64,000 nucleotides of DNA from Heyndrickxia shackletonii (GCF_001420715.1 NZ_LJJC01000004.1:3370783-3434782), one strand, 5' to 3'. Counted from the stretch's first letter, positions 8,169-17,669 are shown. Notes: a model not told the origin generated them from the letters alone. Program-made: numbers and translations.

Positions 8169-9590
8169 TTAATATTCTATTGACCAAACATTTTTCAGGA
8201 GAACAATAGCTCCTTCAAGTTCCTCCATTTGTAAGCCGCCATAGTGTAATAAAAATTGTGGATTTTCAGGTATATACCGATAACGGTATTTTTTCGTAGA
8301 TATTATATAAATACCTGAACTTATGGCTAACCGAACCAACTCATCTTCTTCTTCTATCCCTTTTGTCAATAGCTCAAGAATCAAATGGGTTCCTGCTCCT
8401 GTGTCGATAACATTTACAGCAGGTCCAAAATGCTGTTCAATTAATTTATTTATTCTTTTATGTTTTTGTTGATAAATCATCTTCATTTTCTTAGTATGCT
8501 TATATAAATTCCCCTCTGACATAAAGGTATACAATTGCTTCTGCAGATGAATTGAAATTCCAGGCATTGAATAGGTGGCCACTGTCAAATTATATTTTAT
8601 TAATAAATGAGGTGGTAGTACCATGTAACTACATAAGATTTCAGGACAGAGAATTCGAAAGAATCCTCCGAAATAAATCACTTTTTCATTTTGATCGAAA
8701 CTTTGAAGAGCTGGTATGGGTGAATGTTCATAGATAAAAGTACAATCATAATCATCTTCAATCACATAAACTTGATTTTGTTCTGCCCACTTCATTAACG
8801 CTTGTCTTTTTGATAGGGACATTATGCTTCCTAATGGAACCTGTTGAGACGGACTGGTGTAGAGAAATGCATTTGACTGATGCTTCTTTAAATCTTCAAT
8901 GCATAGACCGTCAGCTTCTATTCTAATTGGTTTGATTTCAAAGCCTTGATGAATAAAAAAATTACGGACTACATCATATCCAGGATCTTCAAAATAAACT
9001 ACAGTATCTCCATGTGGCATAGGGTTTGTTAATGTTAAAAGAATTTGTAATAATTGGGTAGAGCTTGTTCCGATCACAATTTGATCAGGAGTGCAATGTA
9101 GTCCCCTTGTCGAATAAAGATATTTGACTATTTCTTTTCTTAAATAGATTTCTCCTTTCGGGTCCATCACATGAGTGTCATCCGAACCACTTAGTAAGGA
9201 ATTTGTTTTTGCAATTTGATTCCAAGTTGTATAGGGGAATTCATTATAATCAACAGCTTTGTGATAAAGATCATAACGTATGGGTGGATTATTCAAAGAT
9301 GGAATGGATCCTTGAGAAAATTTCTTATGCTCATGAACTTTATTTACAAAGAATCCACTTCCTTTTACTGATCGAATAAAATCTTCTTGTATTAATAGTT
9401 GATAAGCAAGATCGACCGTATTACGACTGAGACAAAGATAATCAGCCAAATTTCTAATAGATGGTAAACGTGTGTCTTCTAAAAGCTTTTCTGTTTCTAT
9501 TTCATTTTTAATGAATAAAAACAATTGTAAATATAGTGGATGATCACCATATTTTTGAAGATTCGGAGTGAGTAAAGATAGTTTATTCAT
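8169..9590 (-). CDS. MocR/GntR-type regulator with aminotransferase domain
   Basis: The N-terminal winged helix-turn-helix (about residues 10-75: LPSIRNLADYLCLSRNTV, then GSGFFV) is fused to a PLP-dependent class I aminotransferase-like domain. PLP signatures are IEDDYDCTF and, further on, an FSRILCPE-like lysine region. Here that reads GGFFRILCPEILCSYM, so the usual PLP-lysine motif (S-F-S-K) is altered and I see no clear Schiff-base lysine there. ATG 9590 follows GGAGG. The family usually controls vitamin B6, GABA or amino-acid genes. The M42 peptidase downstream is the likely target. Confidence 0.8.
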   Translation of the reverse strand: MNKLSLLTPNLQKYGDHPLYLQLFLFIKNEIETEKLLEDTRLPSIRNLADYLCLSRNTVDLAYQLLIQEDFIRSVKGSGFFVNKVHEHKKFSQGSIPSLNNPPIRYDLYHKAVDYNEFPYTTWNQIAKTNSLLSGSDDTHVMDPKGEIYLRKEIVKYLYSTRGLHCTPDQIVIGTSSTQLLQILLTLTNPMPHGDTVVYFEDPGYDVVRNFFIHQGFEIKPIRIEADGLCIEDLKKHQSNAFLYTSPSQQVPLGSIMSLSKRQALMKWAEQNQVYVIEDDYDCTFIYEHSPIPALQSFDQNEKVIYFGGFFRILCPEILCSYMVLPPHLLIKYNLTVATYSMPGISIHLQKQLYTFMSEGNLYKHTKKMKMIYQQKHKRINKLIEQHFGPAVNVIDTGAGTHLILELLTKGIEEEDELVRLAISSGIYIISTKKYRYRYIPENPQFLLHYGGLQMEELEGAIVLLKNVWSIEY

Positions 9591-9742
9591 CAAAATCCTC
9601 CAGTTATCAACAAACTAGATTTGCTATACTGTGTATTTCTATAAATGACTTTTTAATTCCTTTTAAAAAGGAAATTTATTCAAGTTTGTTCCAATGGATT
9701 CAGTATATACAATTTTCAAGTGACGTCTAAGTTATATAAAAT

Positions 9743-9764
9743 GCCAGAGTTTTATTACTCTGGC
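9743..9764. terminator. Bidirectional terminator hairpin
   Basis: GCCAGAG and CTCTGGC form a perfect 7-bp stem with an eight-base loop, flanked by AT-rich DNA between the MocR gene and the GNAT gene. The rest of 9591-9877 shows no gene. Confidence 0.6.
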
Positions 9765-9877
9765 TTTCGCTCTTTAATGCTGATTATCTGCTAAAGGTAT
9801 AACAGATGACTTATGATTTTATGATAAAGTAACATTTGATTTTTTTTACAATCCCTTTTTTTCAGAAGGGGTCTTTG

Positions 9878-10423
9878 TCACTTGTTAGTATTAAGATATT
9901 CGTCTTTCAAGAGTCCATAATATGTAAGATCAATATATTCTCCTAATCTCTTAACATGTTGACGCAATATCCCCTCGTGTTTTAAACCGCATTTCTCCAT
10001 AATCCTCCATGATCCGGGGTTATTGGTGAAAGAAGTGGCAAATATCTTGTTTAAATCCAATTTTTCAAACCCGTACTCTATAATCGCTTTTGTTGCCTCA
10101 GTACCATAGCCCTTTCCCCAATACGGTTTCCCAATCCAATATGCAAGTTCTCCACGATGATAATTTTTTTGTATATTTATATTAATTATCCCAATGAAAG
10201 AGGAATCTTCTTTTCTTTCAATGGAAAATATAACAACTTTTCCTTCGCTTTCTGCGATCTTCATAGAAGCAATAAATTCTTGGGCAACTCCTTTTGGATA
10301 TGGGTGTGGAATAGTTAATGTTGTTTTCGCTACATCATAGTCCCCTGCCAATTCCTCGATATTCTCCGCATCCCCATATGACAAATCCCTTAAAATTAAT
10401 CTTTCTGTTTTTATCATTTTCAT
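9878..10423 (-). CDS. RimJ/RimL-type GNAT acetyltransferase
   Basis: This 181-residue GNAT protein starts MKMIKTERLILRDLSYGDAE, typical of the RimJ/RimL subfamily that acetylates protein N-termini or small molecules. The acetyl-CoA loop is visible as YWIGKPYWGKGYGTEA, followed by NPGSWRIMEKCGLKHEG. The start is supported by GGAGGGGAC. The serine hydrolase gene ends 22 bases upstream, so the two probably form one transcript. The substrate cannot be told from sequence. Confidence 0.85.
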   Translation of the reverse strand: MKMIKTERLILRDLSYGDAENIEELAGDYDVAKTTLTIPHPYPKGVAQEFIASMKIAESEGKVVIFSIERKEDSSFIGIININIQKNYHRGELAYWIGKPYWGKGYGTEATKAIIEYGFEKLDLNKIFATSFTNNPGSWRIMEKCGLKHEGILRQHVKRLGEYIDLTYYGLLKDEYLNTNK

Positions 10424-10445
10424 ATATGTCCCCTCCGTTATACTA

Positions 10446-11765
10446 TTACTTCAAATCAATACTATTTCCCTTTATAAGGTTATATTTATTTCCATAATAA
10501 TCAGTATACTCTACGTATTCTATCTCACCAGTTACGGAAGTATGAAAAATAAGCATTTCATTGATCATTTCAGTCATAAAGATCGTTTTGGTTAATTCAG
10601 AAAATACAGGTAAAAGTTTAAATTTATATAATACACCGTACATTTTGGACATCGTTAAATAAAGTTTTCCATCTTTAATAGAAATATCGAACAGGAGATT
10701 TCGATCATCTTCTATAAAATATTTCCCTTCCAACCCTTTCTTATTAGTAAAGTTGATCGGTACAGCTGGAACCGGAAGCGATGCCTCTTCTTCAAACATA
10801 AGCTTTGCCATTTCATTTGTTAAATGGGATACCGGAGTAACGTTCATATTACTTAAGAAAATAATCGTAATTTCATCATCTACAAATCTAAAAAAATCAC
10901 TGCAATATCCGCTAATGTCTCCATAATGATGGAAACATTTTCTGCCCATTTTTTCAGAAACCACCCAGCCGCAAGCATATGATTGAAGATTCGGCGTTAA
11001 CATTTTCTCCATCAATTCCTTGTTAAGGATCTGAGATGATTTTAACGCCTGGTCCCAAAGGAGTAAGTCCTCTGTAGTGGAGTATAGACCGTATGCACCT
11101 AGAGGGGAAGTTAAATCGGCATAAGCTGCATGTACTGGTTTTTCCCAGAAGGTGTATCCAGAGGCTAGGTCTGGAACAATCTTTTTTCCATCATCACACC
11201 CTGTTTGATACATACCAAGAGGTCGGCATATTTTTTCTAGTATGTAATCCCCATAACTCATACCCGAAACCTTTTCAATAATTGCCGTCAATAATGCGTA
11301 CCCAGAATTGGAGTATTCAAATCTGCTTCCCGGTACAAAGTTTAATTCAAGATTTTTAAACGAGTCAATCACTTGCTGTAATGTCATGGGTAATCGCATA
11401 GTTGTGAACCAAAAATCTGGAAAGCTAGTGTAATTGGGAATTCCTGACGTATTGGTTAAACAGTGAAAGATAGTTATTTGATTATGGTGCGGAAAATCAG
11501 GAAAGTACTTATCAAGATAATCGTTAATACTTAATTTCCCTTTCTCATGCAATTGAAAGATTCCAAGTGCTGTAAATGCTTTTGTAAGAGAGCCAATACG
11601 GAATTTTGTTGTAGGTTTATTAGGTACCTTATGCTCCCAGTTTGCCATACCAAACCCTTTGTTTAAAAGAATATTTCCATGTGATGCTACTAAAATGGAA
11701 CCATGCAAATAGCCATTTCTTTCATATGAGTCCACCCATTTTGCTAATCGTTCTTCAATAAACAT
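10446..11765 (-). CDS. Serine hydrolase, beta-lactamase/class C family
   Basis: A 439-residue penicillin-binding-protein-like hydrolase with SLTK (Ser-x-x-Lys nucleophile), YSN and HHYGD motifs, then a C-terminal lipocalin-like domain. No signal peptide is seen, so it is probably cytosolic. The ATG at 11765 follows AGGGGGCAAATTAAT. The frame continues upstream to 11816, encoding MRKVSIKDIAR, the start of a LacI-type repressor. This extension matches the DNA of the LacI gene at 53799 and its promoter. The gene apparently acquired a LacI promoter, operator and first codons by duplication. Confidence 0.82.
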   Translation of the reverse strand: MFIEERLAKWVDSYERNGYLHGSILVASHGNILLNKGFGMANWEHKVPNKPTTKFRIGSLTKAFTALGIFQLHEKGKLSINDYLDKYFPDFPHHNQITIFHCLTNTSGIPNYTSFPDFWFTTMRLPMTLQQVIDSFKNLELNFVPGSRFEYSNSGYALLTAIIEKVSGMSYGDYILEKICRPLGMYQTGCDDGKKIVPDLASGYTFWEKPVHAAYADLTSPLGAYGLYSTTEDLLLWDQALKSSQILNKELMEKMLTPNLQSYACGWVVSEKMGRKCFHHYGDISGYCSDFFRFVDDEITIIFLSNMNVTPVSHLTNEMAKLMFEEEASLPVPAVPINFTNKKGLEGKYFIEDDRNLLFDISIKDGKLYLTMSKMYGVLYKFKLLPVFSELTKTIFMTEMINEMLIFHTSVTGEIEYVEYTDYYGNKYNLIKGNSIDLK

Positions 11766-11900
11766 ATTAATTTGCCCCCTTGCTATATCTTTTATGGATA
11801 CTTTCCTCATCATCACCCATTCTTTTATCCATTTTAGGGAACGTTCCCAATCGTTTATAATCTTAATTTACCCTTTATAAATTATTTCGGAAAGCTAATT
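11766..11900 (-). repeat. Copy of the LacI gene promoter/first codons (duplicate of 53766-53890)
   Basis: DNA from the IKDIAR-coding bases through the operator and upstream AT-rich tract is closely similar to 53766-53890. Shared landmarks are ATATCTTTTATGGAT, GGGAACGTTCCCAA, TACCCTTTA and GAATTGCAAAAT-like tracts in the same order and spacing. It ends just before the serine hydrolase ribosome site. Confidence 0.75.
11837..11848. promoter_or_regulatory. LacI-type operator GGGAACGTTCCC upstream of serine hydrolase
   Basis: This perfect 12-bp palindrome is identical to the one in front of the LacI gene (53825-53836). LacI-family repressors bind palindromes with a central CG, so the hydrolase is probably in the same regulon. 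Confidence 0.65.
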
Positions 11901-12100
11901 GCAAAATAATTTTTGTCTAGTAGTTTCCTTGAAACGATTACTCTCACATGGAAATAATATGTAATTCATATTATGATTAACCCTTTGCCCTGACTTTCAA
12001 ATCATTTGTTTAATGGAATTAGCTTATTTTTTGTTTTATTATGGTTAGTAGATACAATAAATGCAAAAGTCTTATTATATACAATTATTTAGGAGGAAAT

Positions 12101-12859
12101 ATGCTACAAAAATTCGGTTTTTCGCAATACGAAAGTCAAGTATTCGAAGTTCTTGCCTCTAGTGAGGATCCTATGGATGCTACTAATATTGTTAAATATT
12201 CTGGGGTTCCAAAAGCAAAAATATATGAAGTAATCTCACGACTAATTGAAAAAGGAATGGTGCTGGATTCTATATCCGAAAAGAAAAAACTATATACTGC
12301 ACTTCCATTACCGCTTGTTATCAACAAACTCACATCCGAATTTCAAGATAATGTGAAACAATTAGAAAATAATACATACAAAAGAACTTTTTACGATGAA
12401 CATGTTTGGAGCTTAAAAATGGAATCATCGATTCGTGCTCAAAGTAACCAACTTGTTCAAGAAGCAAAAAAATCTATTCTCATTTCAGGTTGGAAAGATG
12501 ACATAATTGAATATTTGCCTATCTTACAAGATAAAGAAGAAAATGGTGTCGAAGTGGAAGTACTTGTAGTAGGTAATTTGGAAACAAATTTATCCCATAT
12601 ACACACTCTAATTCCTGCTGTTGAACATCAAACGCTAGAAAGATTTCGCCTAATTATTATTGATGATAAAGAAGTCATCTTTGCAGGGATGGAAAATCAA
12701 TCGTGGCAAGCACTAAAAACAATGTCTAAACCATTTATCAAAGTCTTTACTGAATTCTTCTATCATGATGTTGCACTGGCAAAAATCAATGAAAAACATT
12801 TTGACCTATTGATGAATGATGAGGAAATAAGAAATATTCTAATGAAACTACGGTACTAA
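12101..12859 (+). CDS. TrmB-family transcriptional regulator
   Basis: The N-terminal winged helix-turn-helix of TrmB type (LQKFGFSQYESQVFEVL, then GVPKAKIYEVISRLIEKGMV) is followed by a coiled linker and a C-terminal PLD-like effector domain. Length is 252 residues. The ATG at 12101 is preceded directly by AGGAGGAAAT; the frame runs back to 12041 without another ribosome site. TrmB proteins usually sense sugars or redox signals. No target gene is obvious nearby: the next gene on the plus strand is far away and deoD converges from the right. Confidence 0.8.
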   Translation: MLQKFGFSQYESQVFEVLASSEDPMDATNIVKYSGVPKAKIYEVISRLIEKGMVLDSISEKKKLYTALPLPLVINKLTSEFQDNVKQLENNTYKRTFYDEHVWSLKMESSIRAQSNQLVQEAKKSILISGWKDDIIEYLPILQDKEENGVEVEVLVVGNLETNLSHIHTLIPAVEHQTLERFRLIIIDDKEVIFAGMENQSWQALKTMSKPFIKVFTEFFYHDVALAKINEKHFDLLMNDEEIRNILMKLRY

Positions 12860-12873
12860 AATAATAATTAAAA

Positions 12874-12916
12874 AAGCTGAATCAAAATCTTATTCAAAAG
12901 ATTTTTGATTCAGCTT
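12874..12916. terminator. Strong bidirectional terminator between trmB-like gene and deoD
   Basis: AAGCTGAATCAAAATCTT pairs with AAGATTTTTGATTCAGCTT around a short loop, between two convergent genes. Confidence 0.8.
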
Positions 12917-12934
12917 AATATTCGTTTTTAATCG

Positions 12935-13642
12935 TTATTCTTCTGTTGCTGCTTGCAGTGCAATGAGAATCATGTCATTAAAGGTGGTTTGCCTTTCTTC
13001 TGCAGTCGTTTCTTCTCCAGTGAAGATGTGGTCACTCACCGTCAAAATAGATAATGCATTGACTTTAAATTTTGCAGCCAGTGTATACAATGCTGTTGTT
13101 TCCATTTCCACACCGAGAACTCCATATGACGCTAATTTTTTTACTATCTCCATACTGTCTCGATAAAATGCGTCTGCTGTAAAGACATTTCCCATTCTTA
13201 AGTGTAAACCTTTTTTTAATCCTGCTTCGTACGCCTTTTTTAATAAATCAAAATTTGCGCATGGAGCAAAATCAATACCAGGAAATGTAACACGATTCAC
13301 ATTAGAATCGGTACATGCACTCATTGCTAAGATTACATCTCGGACTTGAACATCTTCTTGAATAGCCCCGCATGTTCCGACACGAATTAAATTTTTCACA
13401 CCATAGCTCTGAATTAACTCATTAACATAAATGGAGATGGATGGGATACCCATTCCTGTACCTTGTACGGAAACACGCTTTCCATTATATACACCTGTAA
13501 ATCCTAACATTCCTCGGACATTGTTATAGCATATGACATCCACTAAAAAGGTTTCTGCAATATATTTTGCACGTAAAGGATCACCAGGTAATAGAATATT
13601 TTCTGCAATGTCACCTTGTTTAGCATTTATATGAACACTCAT
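12935..13642 (-). CDS. deoD: Purine-nucleoside phosphorylase DeoD
   Basis: This 235-residue hexameric-type purine nucleoside phosphorylase cleaves purine (deoxy)nucleosides with phosphate. Motifs: [14 protein letters not shown] (phosphate site), [30 protein letters not shown] (ribose site) and LTVSDH with the catalytic Asp. The conserved MSVHI start is the ATG at 13642, yet the only strong ribosome site (AAGGAGGTG, 13687-13695) lies 44 bases upstream. The gap is closed by a 9-bp hairpin (see separate entry). It lies in one transcript with the purine-exporter-like MFS gene. Confidence 0.93.
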   Translation of the reverse strand: MSVHINAKQGDIAENILLPGDPLRAKYIAETFLVDVICYNNVRGMLGFTGVYNGKRVSVQGTGMGIPSISIYVNELIQSYGVKNLIRVGTCGAIQEDVQVRDVILAMSACTDSNVNRVTFPGIDFAPCANFDLLKKAYEAGLKKGLHLRMGNVFTADAFYRDSMEIVKKLASYGVLGVEMETTALYTLAAKFKVNALSILTVSDHIFTGEETTAEERQTTFNDMILIALQAATEE

Positions 13643-13649
13643 GAATTTA

Positions 13650-13695
13650 CCATTACAAATTAAAGCAAGTCTAATTGTAATGGGTTCACCTCCTT
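13650..13695 (-). promoter_or_regulatory. Hairpin-bridged ribosome binding site of deoD
   Basis: On the minus strand the order is AAGGAGGTG, AAC, a hairpin with CCATTACAA paired to TTGTAATGG (13650-13683), TAAATTC, then ATG. Folding the hairpin leaves about ten unpaired bases between the ribosome site and the start, the normal spacing. The frame is also open from an ATT after the ribosome site, so a longer non-AUG start is an alternative. Confidence 0.6.
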
Positions 13696-13716
13696 GGTTG
13701 AATTTTAAAAAGAAAT

Positions 13717-14898
13717 TTATTTGGTTTTATTCGCGACTTCAATGGTTACATTGGATGCACTTTTACCTTTAACCATAGAGATCACCGCTGTTCCTAAGGC
13801 AAAAATGATAAACACACCACCTATGGTTGCATTGTGCTCCACTGTTGTTTGTTCAATTACCATTCCACCTACCAAAGAACCAAATGCAATCCCAAAATGA
13901 AGAGCCGAATTATTTAAACTTTGCTGGATCTCAGAAGTTTCAGGCGCAAGCTCTATGAGATAACTTTGCATAGCTGGAGTAATCGCCCAGCTTAGCATGC
14001 TCCAGATGATCATTACTACTAGAAACAACGGAAAAGCAAATGTTGTATAAGGTATCAAAATAATAGATATGCCAAAGATAATAATTACACCAATAATCGT
14101 TAGTTTAAGATCAAATCGATCTGCAAGCCATCCCCCTAATCCTCCTCCAACGACTGCTGCAATACCAAAAATTAAATAGACCATACTAACCCATGTTCCA
14201 TTCAAACCTAAAGCCGTTTTCAGGAATGGAGTAAAATATCCATACAATGTTAAATGACCTGCTAAAAATAAAAATGAAGTTAATTGGGCAAAAAGTATTT
14301 TTCTATTTTTTAGCGTCCGTAATTGCTTTCTGATTGGGATAGAAGATTTTGGCTCTACTTTCCCCATAAAGAAATACACCCCTGCCATAGATAGCACGGT
14401 TAACACGGAAATTAAAATGAACGGAGCTCGCCATCCGTAAGCATTTCCTAATATCAACCCAATTGGAACTCCCAATACAAGGGAAGCACTAATTCCCATA
14501 AATACTACCCCGATTGCACGAGCACGATATCTTTCAGTAACAATATTGGAAGCGATTGTTACACATAATACTACAAGCAAAGATCCACTTGCTGCAGAAA
14601 TGATCCGTGCAATTAATAACATACTATAGGACGAGCTAATAAAAGCTGAAACGTTCCCTATTAAAAATACAAATAGTGCTGCAATCGTTAAACGCTTCCG
14701 TTCTATTTTCGATGTGAGGGTTAATAACACGGGTGCTGCAATTGCATATACGAGTGAAAATATGGTGATCAGAAATCCTGTTTTTCCTAAACTTACATGT
14801 AAATCTTTTGAGATTAAATCCAAGATACCACCAATAATTAATTCAACCATTCCTACAACAAACGAAACAATGGTTAATAAGTATACACGTTTATCCAT
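13717..14898 (-). CDS. MFS exporter, PbuE/YtbD-like (probable purine efflux)
   Basis: This 393-residue, 12-helix DHA1-type major facilitator has the PbuE/YtbD-like signature [17 protein letters not shown] and then [17 protein letters not shown] in helices 9-10. The B. subtilis relative PbuE exports hypoxanthine, adenine and guanosine. Co-transcription with deoD supports a purine role. No purine riboswitch consensus is visible in the leader. A perfect inverted repeat sits 20-44 bases before the start instead. Confidence 0.78.
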   Translation of the reverse strand: MDKRVYLLTIVSFVVGMVELIIGGILDLISKDLHVSLGKTGFLITIFSLVYAIAAPVLLTLTSKIERKRLTIAALFVFLIGNVSAFISSSYSMLLIARIISAASGSLLVVLCVTIASNIVTERYRARAIGVVFMGISASLVLGVPIGLILGNAYGWRAPFILISVLTVLSMAGVYFFMGKVEPKSSIPIRKQLRTLKNRKILFAQLTSFLFLAGHLTLYGYFTPFLKTALGLNGTWVSMVYLIFGIAAVVGGGLGGWLADRFDLKLTIIGVIIIFGISIILIPYTTFAFPLFLVVMIIWSMLSWAITPAMQSYLIELAPETSEIQQSLNNSALHFGIAFGSLVGGMVIEQTTVEHNATIGGVFIIFALGTAVISMVKGKSASNVTIEVANKTK

Positions 14899-14918
14899 AT
14901 TCTAACTCCTTTCTTTAC

Positions 14919-14942
14919 AGGTTACCTCTATAATGGTAACCT
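14919..14942. promoter_or_regulatory. Perfect inverted repeat operator before MFS-deoD
   Basis: AGGTTACC, eight bases, GGTAACCT: a perfect 8-bp inverted repeat between the MFS start and its upstream promoter region. It is probably a repressor site; the binder is unknown. Confidence 0.55.
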
Positions 14943-15062
14943 ATTTTAAACTGCTGTACAAGAACAATTTTTTCTTAATATATGGAATTGATTTTCGTAT
15001 GCAGAGATGATAATATATCGATAATTTAGCCTTAATTACTAGTTTTAAAGGAGGAATAATAG

Positions 15063-15581
15063 TTGGTTACTTTAATAGATATTTATAATCATCCTATTTC
15101 ACAAAAATATATTCGACGTTCAGGTATGGCTCACGCTATTTCCGTAGCCTACCATTCTTTTCATCTCGCAAAGAAATACAGCGTTCGACCTGATTGGGCA
15201 GCTAAAGCGGGATTTTTACATGATATTGGACATTATGAATGGTATAGAAATGGAAAATGGGATTATAAACTTTATCGAGATTATGATATCCACCCGATTA
15301 AAGGCGCTGAGAGAGCACACAAATTATTGGTTCGTTTAGGGGAAGACAAATATGCAGCAAAAGAAATTGCACATGCTATTTTATTTCATACAGAATCAGC
15401 GCTTCCAAAAGGGGAAATTGAATTAACTCCATTACAAAAAGTTATAACTTTAGCAGATGAAAAGGACAAACAGCCCGGAAATTTACATCATTACCGGAAT
15501 ATTGATGTACAGAAAGAACAAGCACTCATTAAACAACTGGATCAAAAAATAAATGATTATTATTCTTCGAAAAAATGCTAA
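15063..15581 (+). CDS. HD-domain hydrolase
   Basis: This 172-residue protein has the HD phosphohydrolase pattern: His in RSGMAHAISVAYHSF, the HD pair in AGFLHDIGH, further His at HPIKGAERAH and HAILFHTE, and the final Asp in LADEKDKQPG. HD enzymes hydrolyse nucleotides or phosphate esters using a metal. The start is TTG at 15063 after AAAGGAGG. It is a single gene facing away from the MFS gene. The substrate is unknown. Confidence 0.75.
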   Translation: MVTLIDIYNHPISQKYIRRSGMAHAISVAYHSFHLAKKYSVRPDWAAKAGFLHDIGHYEWYRNGKWDYKLYRDYDIHPIKGAERAHKLLVRLGEDKYAAKEIAHAILFHTESALPKGEIELTPLQKVITLADEKDKQPGNLHHYRNIDVQKEQALIKQLDQKINDYYSSKKC

Positions 15582-15871
15582 AAAAAGAACATAAGAGTAA
15601 TGATTTGATAAATGTGCTTAATAAATTGCCAGTGTTATTATGTATTAACACATTTTCAAACACAATTGGACTTACAGCGTTTCCATCATAAATAGTTCGA
15701 ATAAAATGATTTAAAATCGTGTGAGAATTTCGTGCTTAAGGAATACTCAACTATTGAGCAAATTGAATTAAATACATTGCACTTAATCATGTATGATTAT
15801 TAAAATGTTATTCGGAATTTTAGAATTGCTAAAAAGAAATGTATATCATTGATAATGAGAGGTGAGAATTT
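15582..15871. other. Intergenic, no gene seen
   Basis: AT-rich spacer of 290 bases between the HD-domain gene and the Gfo/Idh gene. I see only short frames broken by stops and no clear hairpin. Confidence 0.5.
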
Positions 15872-16843
15872 TTGAGGCAAGTTAAAATTGGTATTGCTGG
15901 GGTTGGCCACATGGGAAGAAATCATTGCAAAGTAGTCAATTTATTAAAAAGTAGTCAATTTATTGGAGTTTATGATATTGATTCAGATAAATGTAAAGAA
16001 GTAGCAGTCTCCTATGGCGTTACTCCTTTTTCCTCATACATCGAAATGCTTTCTGCAGTTGATGCTGTCATTATCGCTGTTCCAACAACATTTCATTATC
16101 AATATGCTGAAAAAGCAATTAAGAGTGGTAAACATATTTTAATTGAAAAGCCTTTTGTAAATACATTGGAAGAAGCCGAAAAGCTAATCGCCTTAAACAG
16201 TAAGAATAATAACTGCATAATTCAAGTTGGACATATCGAAAGGTTTAATCCAGTTATTGAAATTATTAATAATTCCATAGATGATTCAAACATTATAAGT
16301 ATAGAAGCAAGAAGACTTTCCGAAACAGAACGAAATCTTGATGTTGATGTCGTACTTGATTTGATGATTCATGACATAGACATTATTTTGAATTTGGTGA
16401 AAAGTGATTTACGGAGCATTACTGCAAAGGGATCATTCTCCGATAATAATCAAACACACCTGGATATCGTACATGTCCTATTAACATTTCAAAATGGAGT
16501 CATAGCCAATCTTATCGCGAATCGGGTTTCAACAGAATCTTTAAGAACATTGTCTATTACAGAAAAACAACGTGTAATTACTGCAAATTACATTACTAGA
16601 GAACTGCAAATCTATAAAAAAACAGCTTCCGATTTACAAACCTTTAACGAAATTGAAAATTCCATCGAAACCATTAAAGTCCCTCCTATTGAACCCATAC
16701 AGGCTGAAATTCAACATTTTATTCACTCGATTATCAACAACACCCCACCTATTATTGGTCCAAATGAAGCAAAAAAAGCATTATCAGTTGTTATGAATAT
16801 CAGAAAATCTATCCGCACTGGGGAAACGATTTCCTTATTCTAA
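15872..16843 (+). CDS. Gfo/Idh/MocA-family NAD(P)-dependent oxidoreductase
   Basis: This 323-residue protein has an N-terminal Rossmann fold (VKIGIAGVGHMGRNHCKV; GVYDIDSDKCKE) and the family EKP motif (HILIEKPFVNTLEEAEKLI), then a C-terminal alpha/beta domain. These enzymes oxidise or reduce sugars, inositols and related compounds. The start is TTG at 15872 after GAGAGGTGAG. A second, distant family member lies at 42993-43973. The substrate is not predictable; no sugar operon is adjacent. Confidence 0.85.
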   Translation: MRQVKIGIAGVGHMGRNHCKVVNLLKSSQFIGVYDIDSDKCKEVAVSYGVTPFSSYIEMLSAVDAVIIAVPTTFHYQYAEKAIKSGKHILIEKPFVNTLEEAEKLIALNSKNNNCIIQVGHIERFNPVIEIINNSIDDSNIISIEARRLSETERNLDVDVVLDLMIHDIDIILNLVKSDLRSITAKGSFSDNNQTHLDIVHVLLTFQNGVIANLIANRVSTESLRTLSITEKQRVITANYITRELQIYKKTASDLQTFNEIENSIETIKVPPIEPIQAEIQHFIHSIINNTPPIIGPNEAKKALSVVMNIRKSIRTGETISLF

Positions 16844-16959
16844 CAGATTTATAGTCTCTTTTCTTAATATCAAATGATTTTCTGGAAATTTGTTCAAGCA
16901 CTTCAAAAAACTCCAATGGGTGATTTAGTTCTAACTGGAGAACCAGAAAATATTAGAGG

Positions 16960-17145
16960 TTATTTTGTCATTTTTGTGGGATTCATTTTATTATATGAGG
17001 CTGTAACATTAATTCCGTACCTTGGGGATACTTTCATGGCGGTTGGTGGAAGCTCTGGCTATCAGCTATCTTGGACCCAATATTACTATTGATATTGTTA
17101 TTGTATTACAACTGGATATGTAAGTTAGAAAATAATAGTTTATTG
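16960..17145 (+). pseudogene. CBO0543-family gene fragment (duplicate of 60040-60225)
   Basis: DNA closely matches the 3' third of the gene at 59720-60235, with shared runs such as GGATTCATTTTATTATATGA and ACAACTGGATATGTAAGTTA. The frame shifts after FILLYEAVTLIP through a small deletion and resumes as DPILLLILLLYYNWICKLE in another frame. The 5' two thirds are missing. It is therefore a decayed partial copy 43 kb from its relative. Confidence 0.8.
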
Positions 17146-17160
17146 TATAGGGGTAAAAAA

Positions 17161-17190
17161 ATGGAGAGTGCCGTTTTCTGCACTCTCCAT
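17161..17190. terminator. Terminator after uspA-like gene
   Basis: GGAGAGTGC pairs perfectly with GCACTCTCC. On the minus strand a seven-T run follows, 15 bases after the universal stress gene stop. Confidence 0.8.
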
Positions 17191-17204
17191 TGGCTCATTA
17201 ATAG

Positions 17205-17624
17205 TTATTTTACAATAAGTACAGGGCAATGCGCGGAATGTGCCACTTTATTACTTACACTGCCTAATAGTGCTTCCTTGATTAGTCCCTTTCCTCTACT
17301 TCCCATCACAATGACGTCGTAATGATGTTCTGAAGCATAGTTGATAATCACATGAGCCGGTTCGCCATGAAATGTATGAACCTCATAATTAACGTTAGAT
17401 TCTGAAAGGAATTGGATTGCCGGAGTTAATATTTCCTGATTTTCCTCATCTAACAGTTGATCCAAATCGATATTTAGAGCTGGTTCCGGCATTGGAATCT
17501 CTCTATTCACATGCAAAATCGTCAGTTTTTCCGTTCCGACGGTTTTCCCTAATTTTGCTGCATGGTGAAGGGCACGCGCAGAAGCAGCTGAGCCATCAAA
17601 TGCTACTAAAATTTTATTATACAT
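17205..17624 (-). CDS. Universal stress protein, UspA family
   Basis: This 139-residue UspA domain protein has the ATP-binding signature GSRGKGLIKEALLGSVSNKV and the N-terminal ILVAFDGSAASARAL. Such proteins bind ATP and act in stress tolerance. The ATG at 17624 is six bases after AGGAAGG. It stands alone on the minus strand, 45 bases downstream of the WrbA-like gene, and may share its transcript. Confidence 0.88.
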   Translation of the reverse strand: MYNKILVAFDGSAASARALHHAAKLGKTVGTEKLTILHVNREIPMPEPALNIDLDQLLDEENQEILTPAIQFLSESNVNYEVHTFHGEPAHVIINYASEHHYDVIVMGSRGKGLIKEALLGSVSNKVAHSAHCPVLIVK

Positions 17625-17669
17625 ATCTATCCTTCCTCTCATACCTTCATCATGGGATTAATTAAGTTT

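Noticed and set aside
14899-15062. Purine riboswitch before the PbuE-like gene
   Set aside because: The expected aptamer core is absent; only a perfect inverted-repeat operator is visible.
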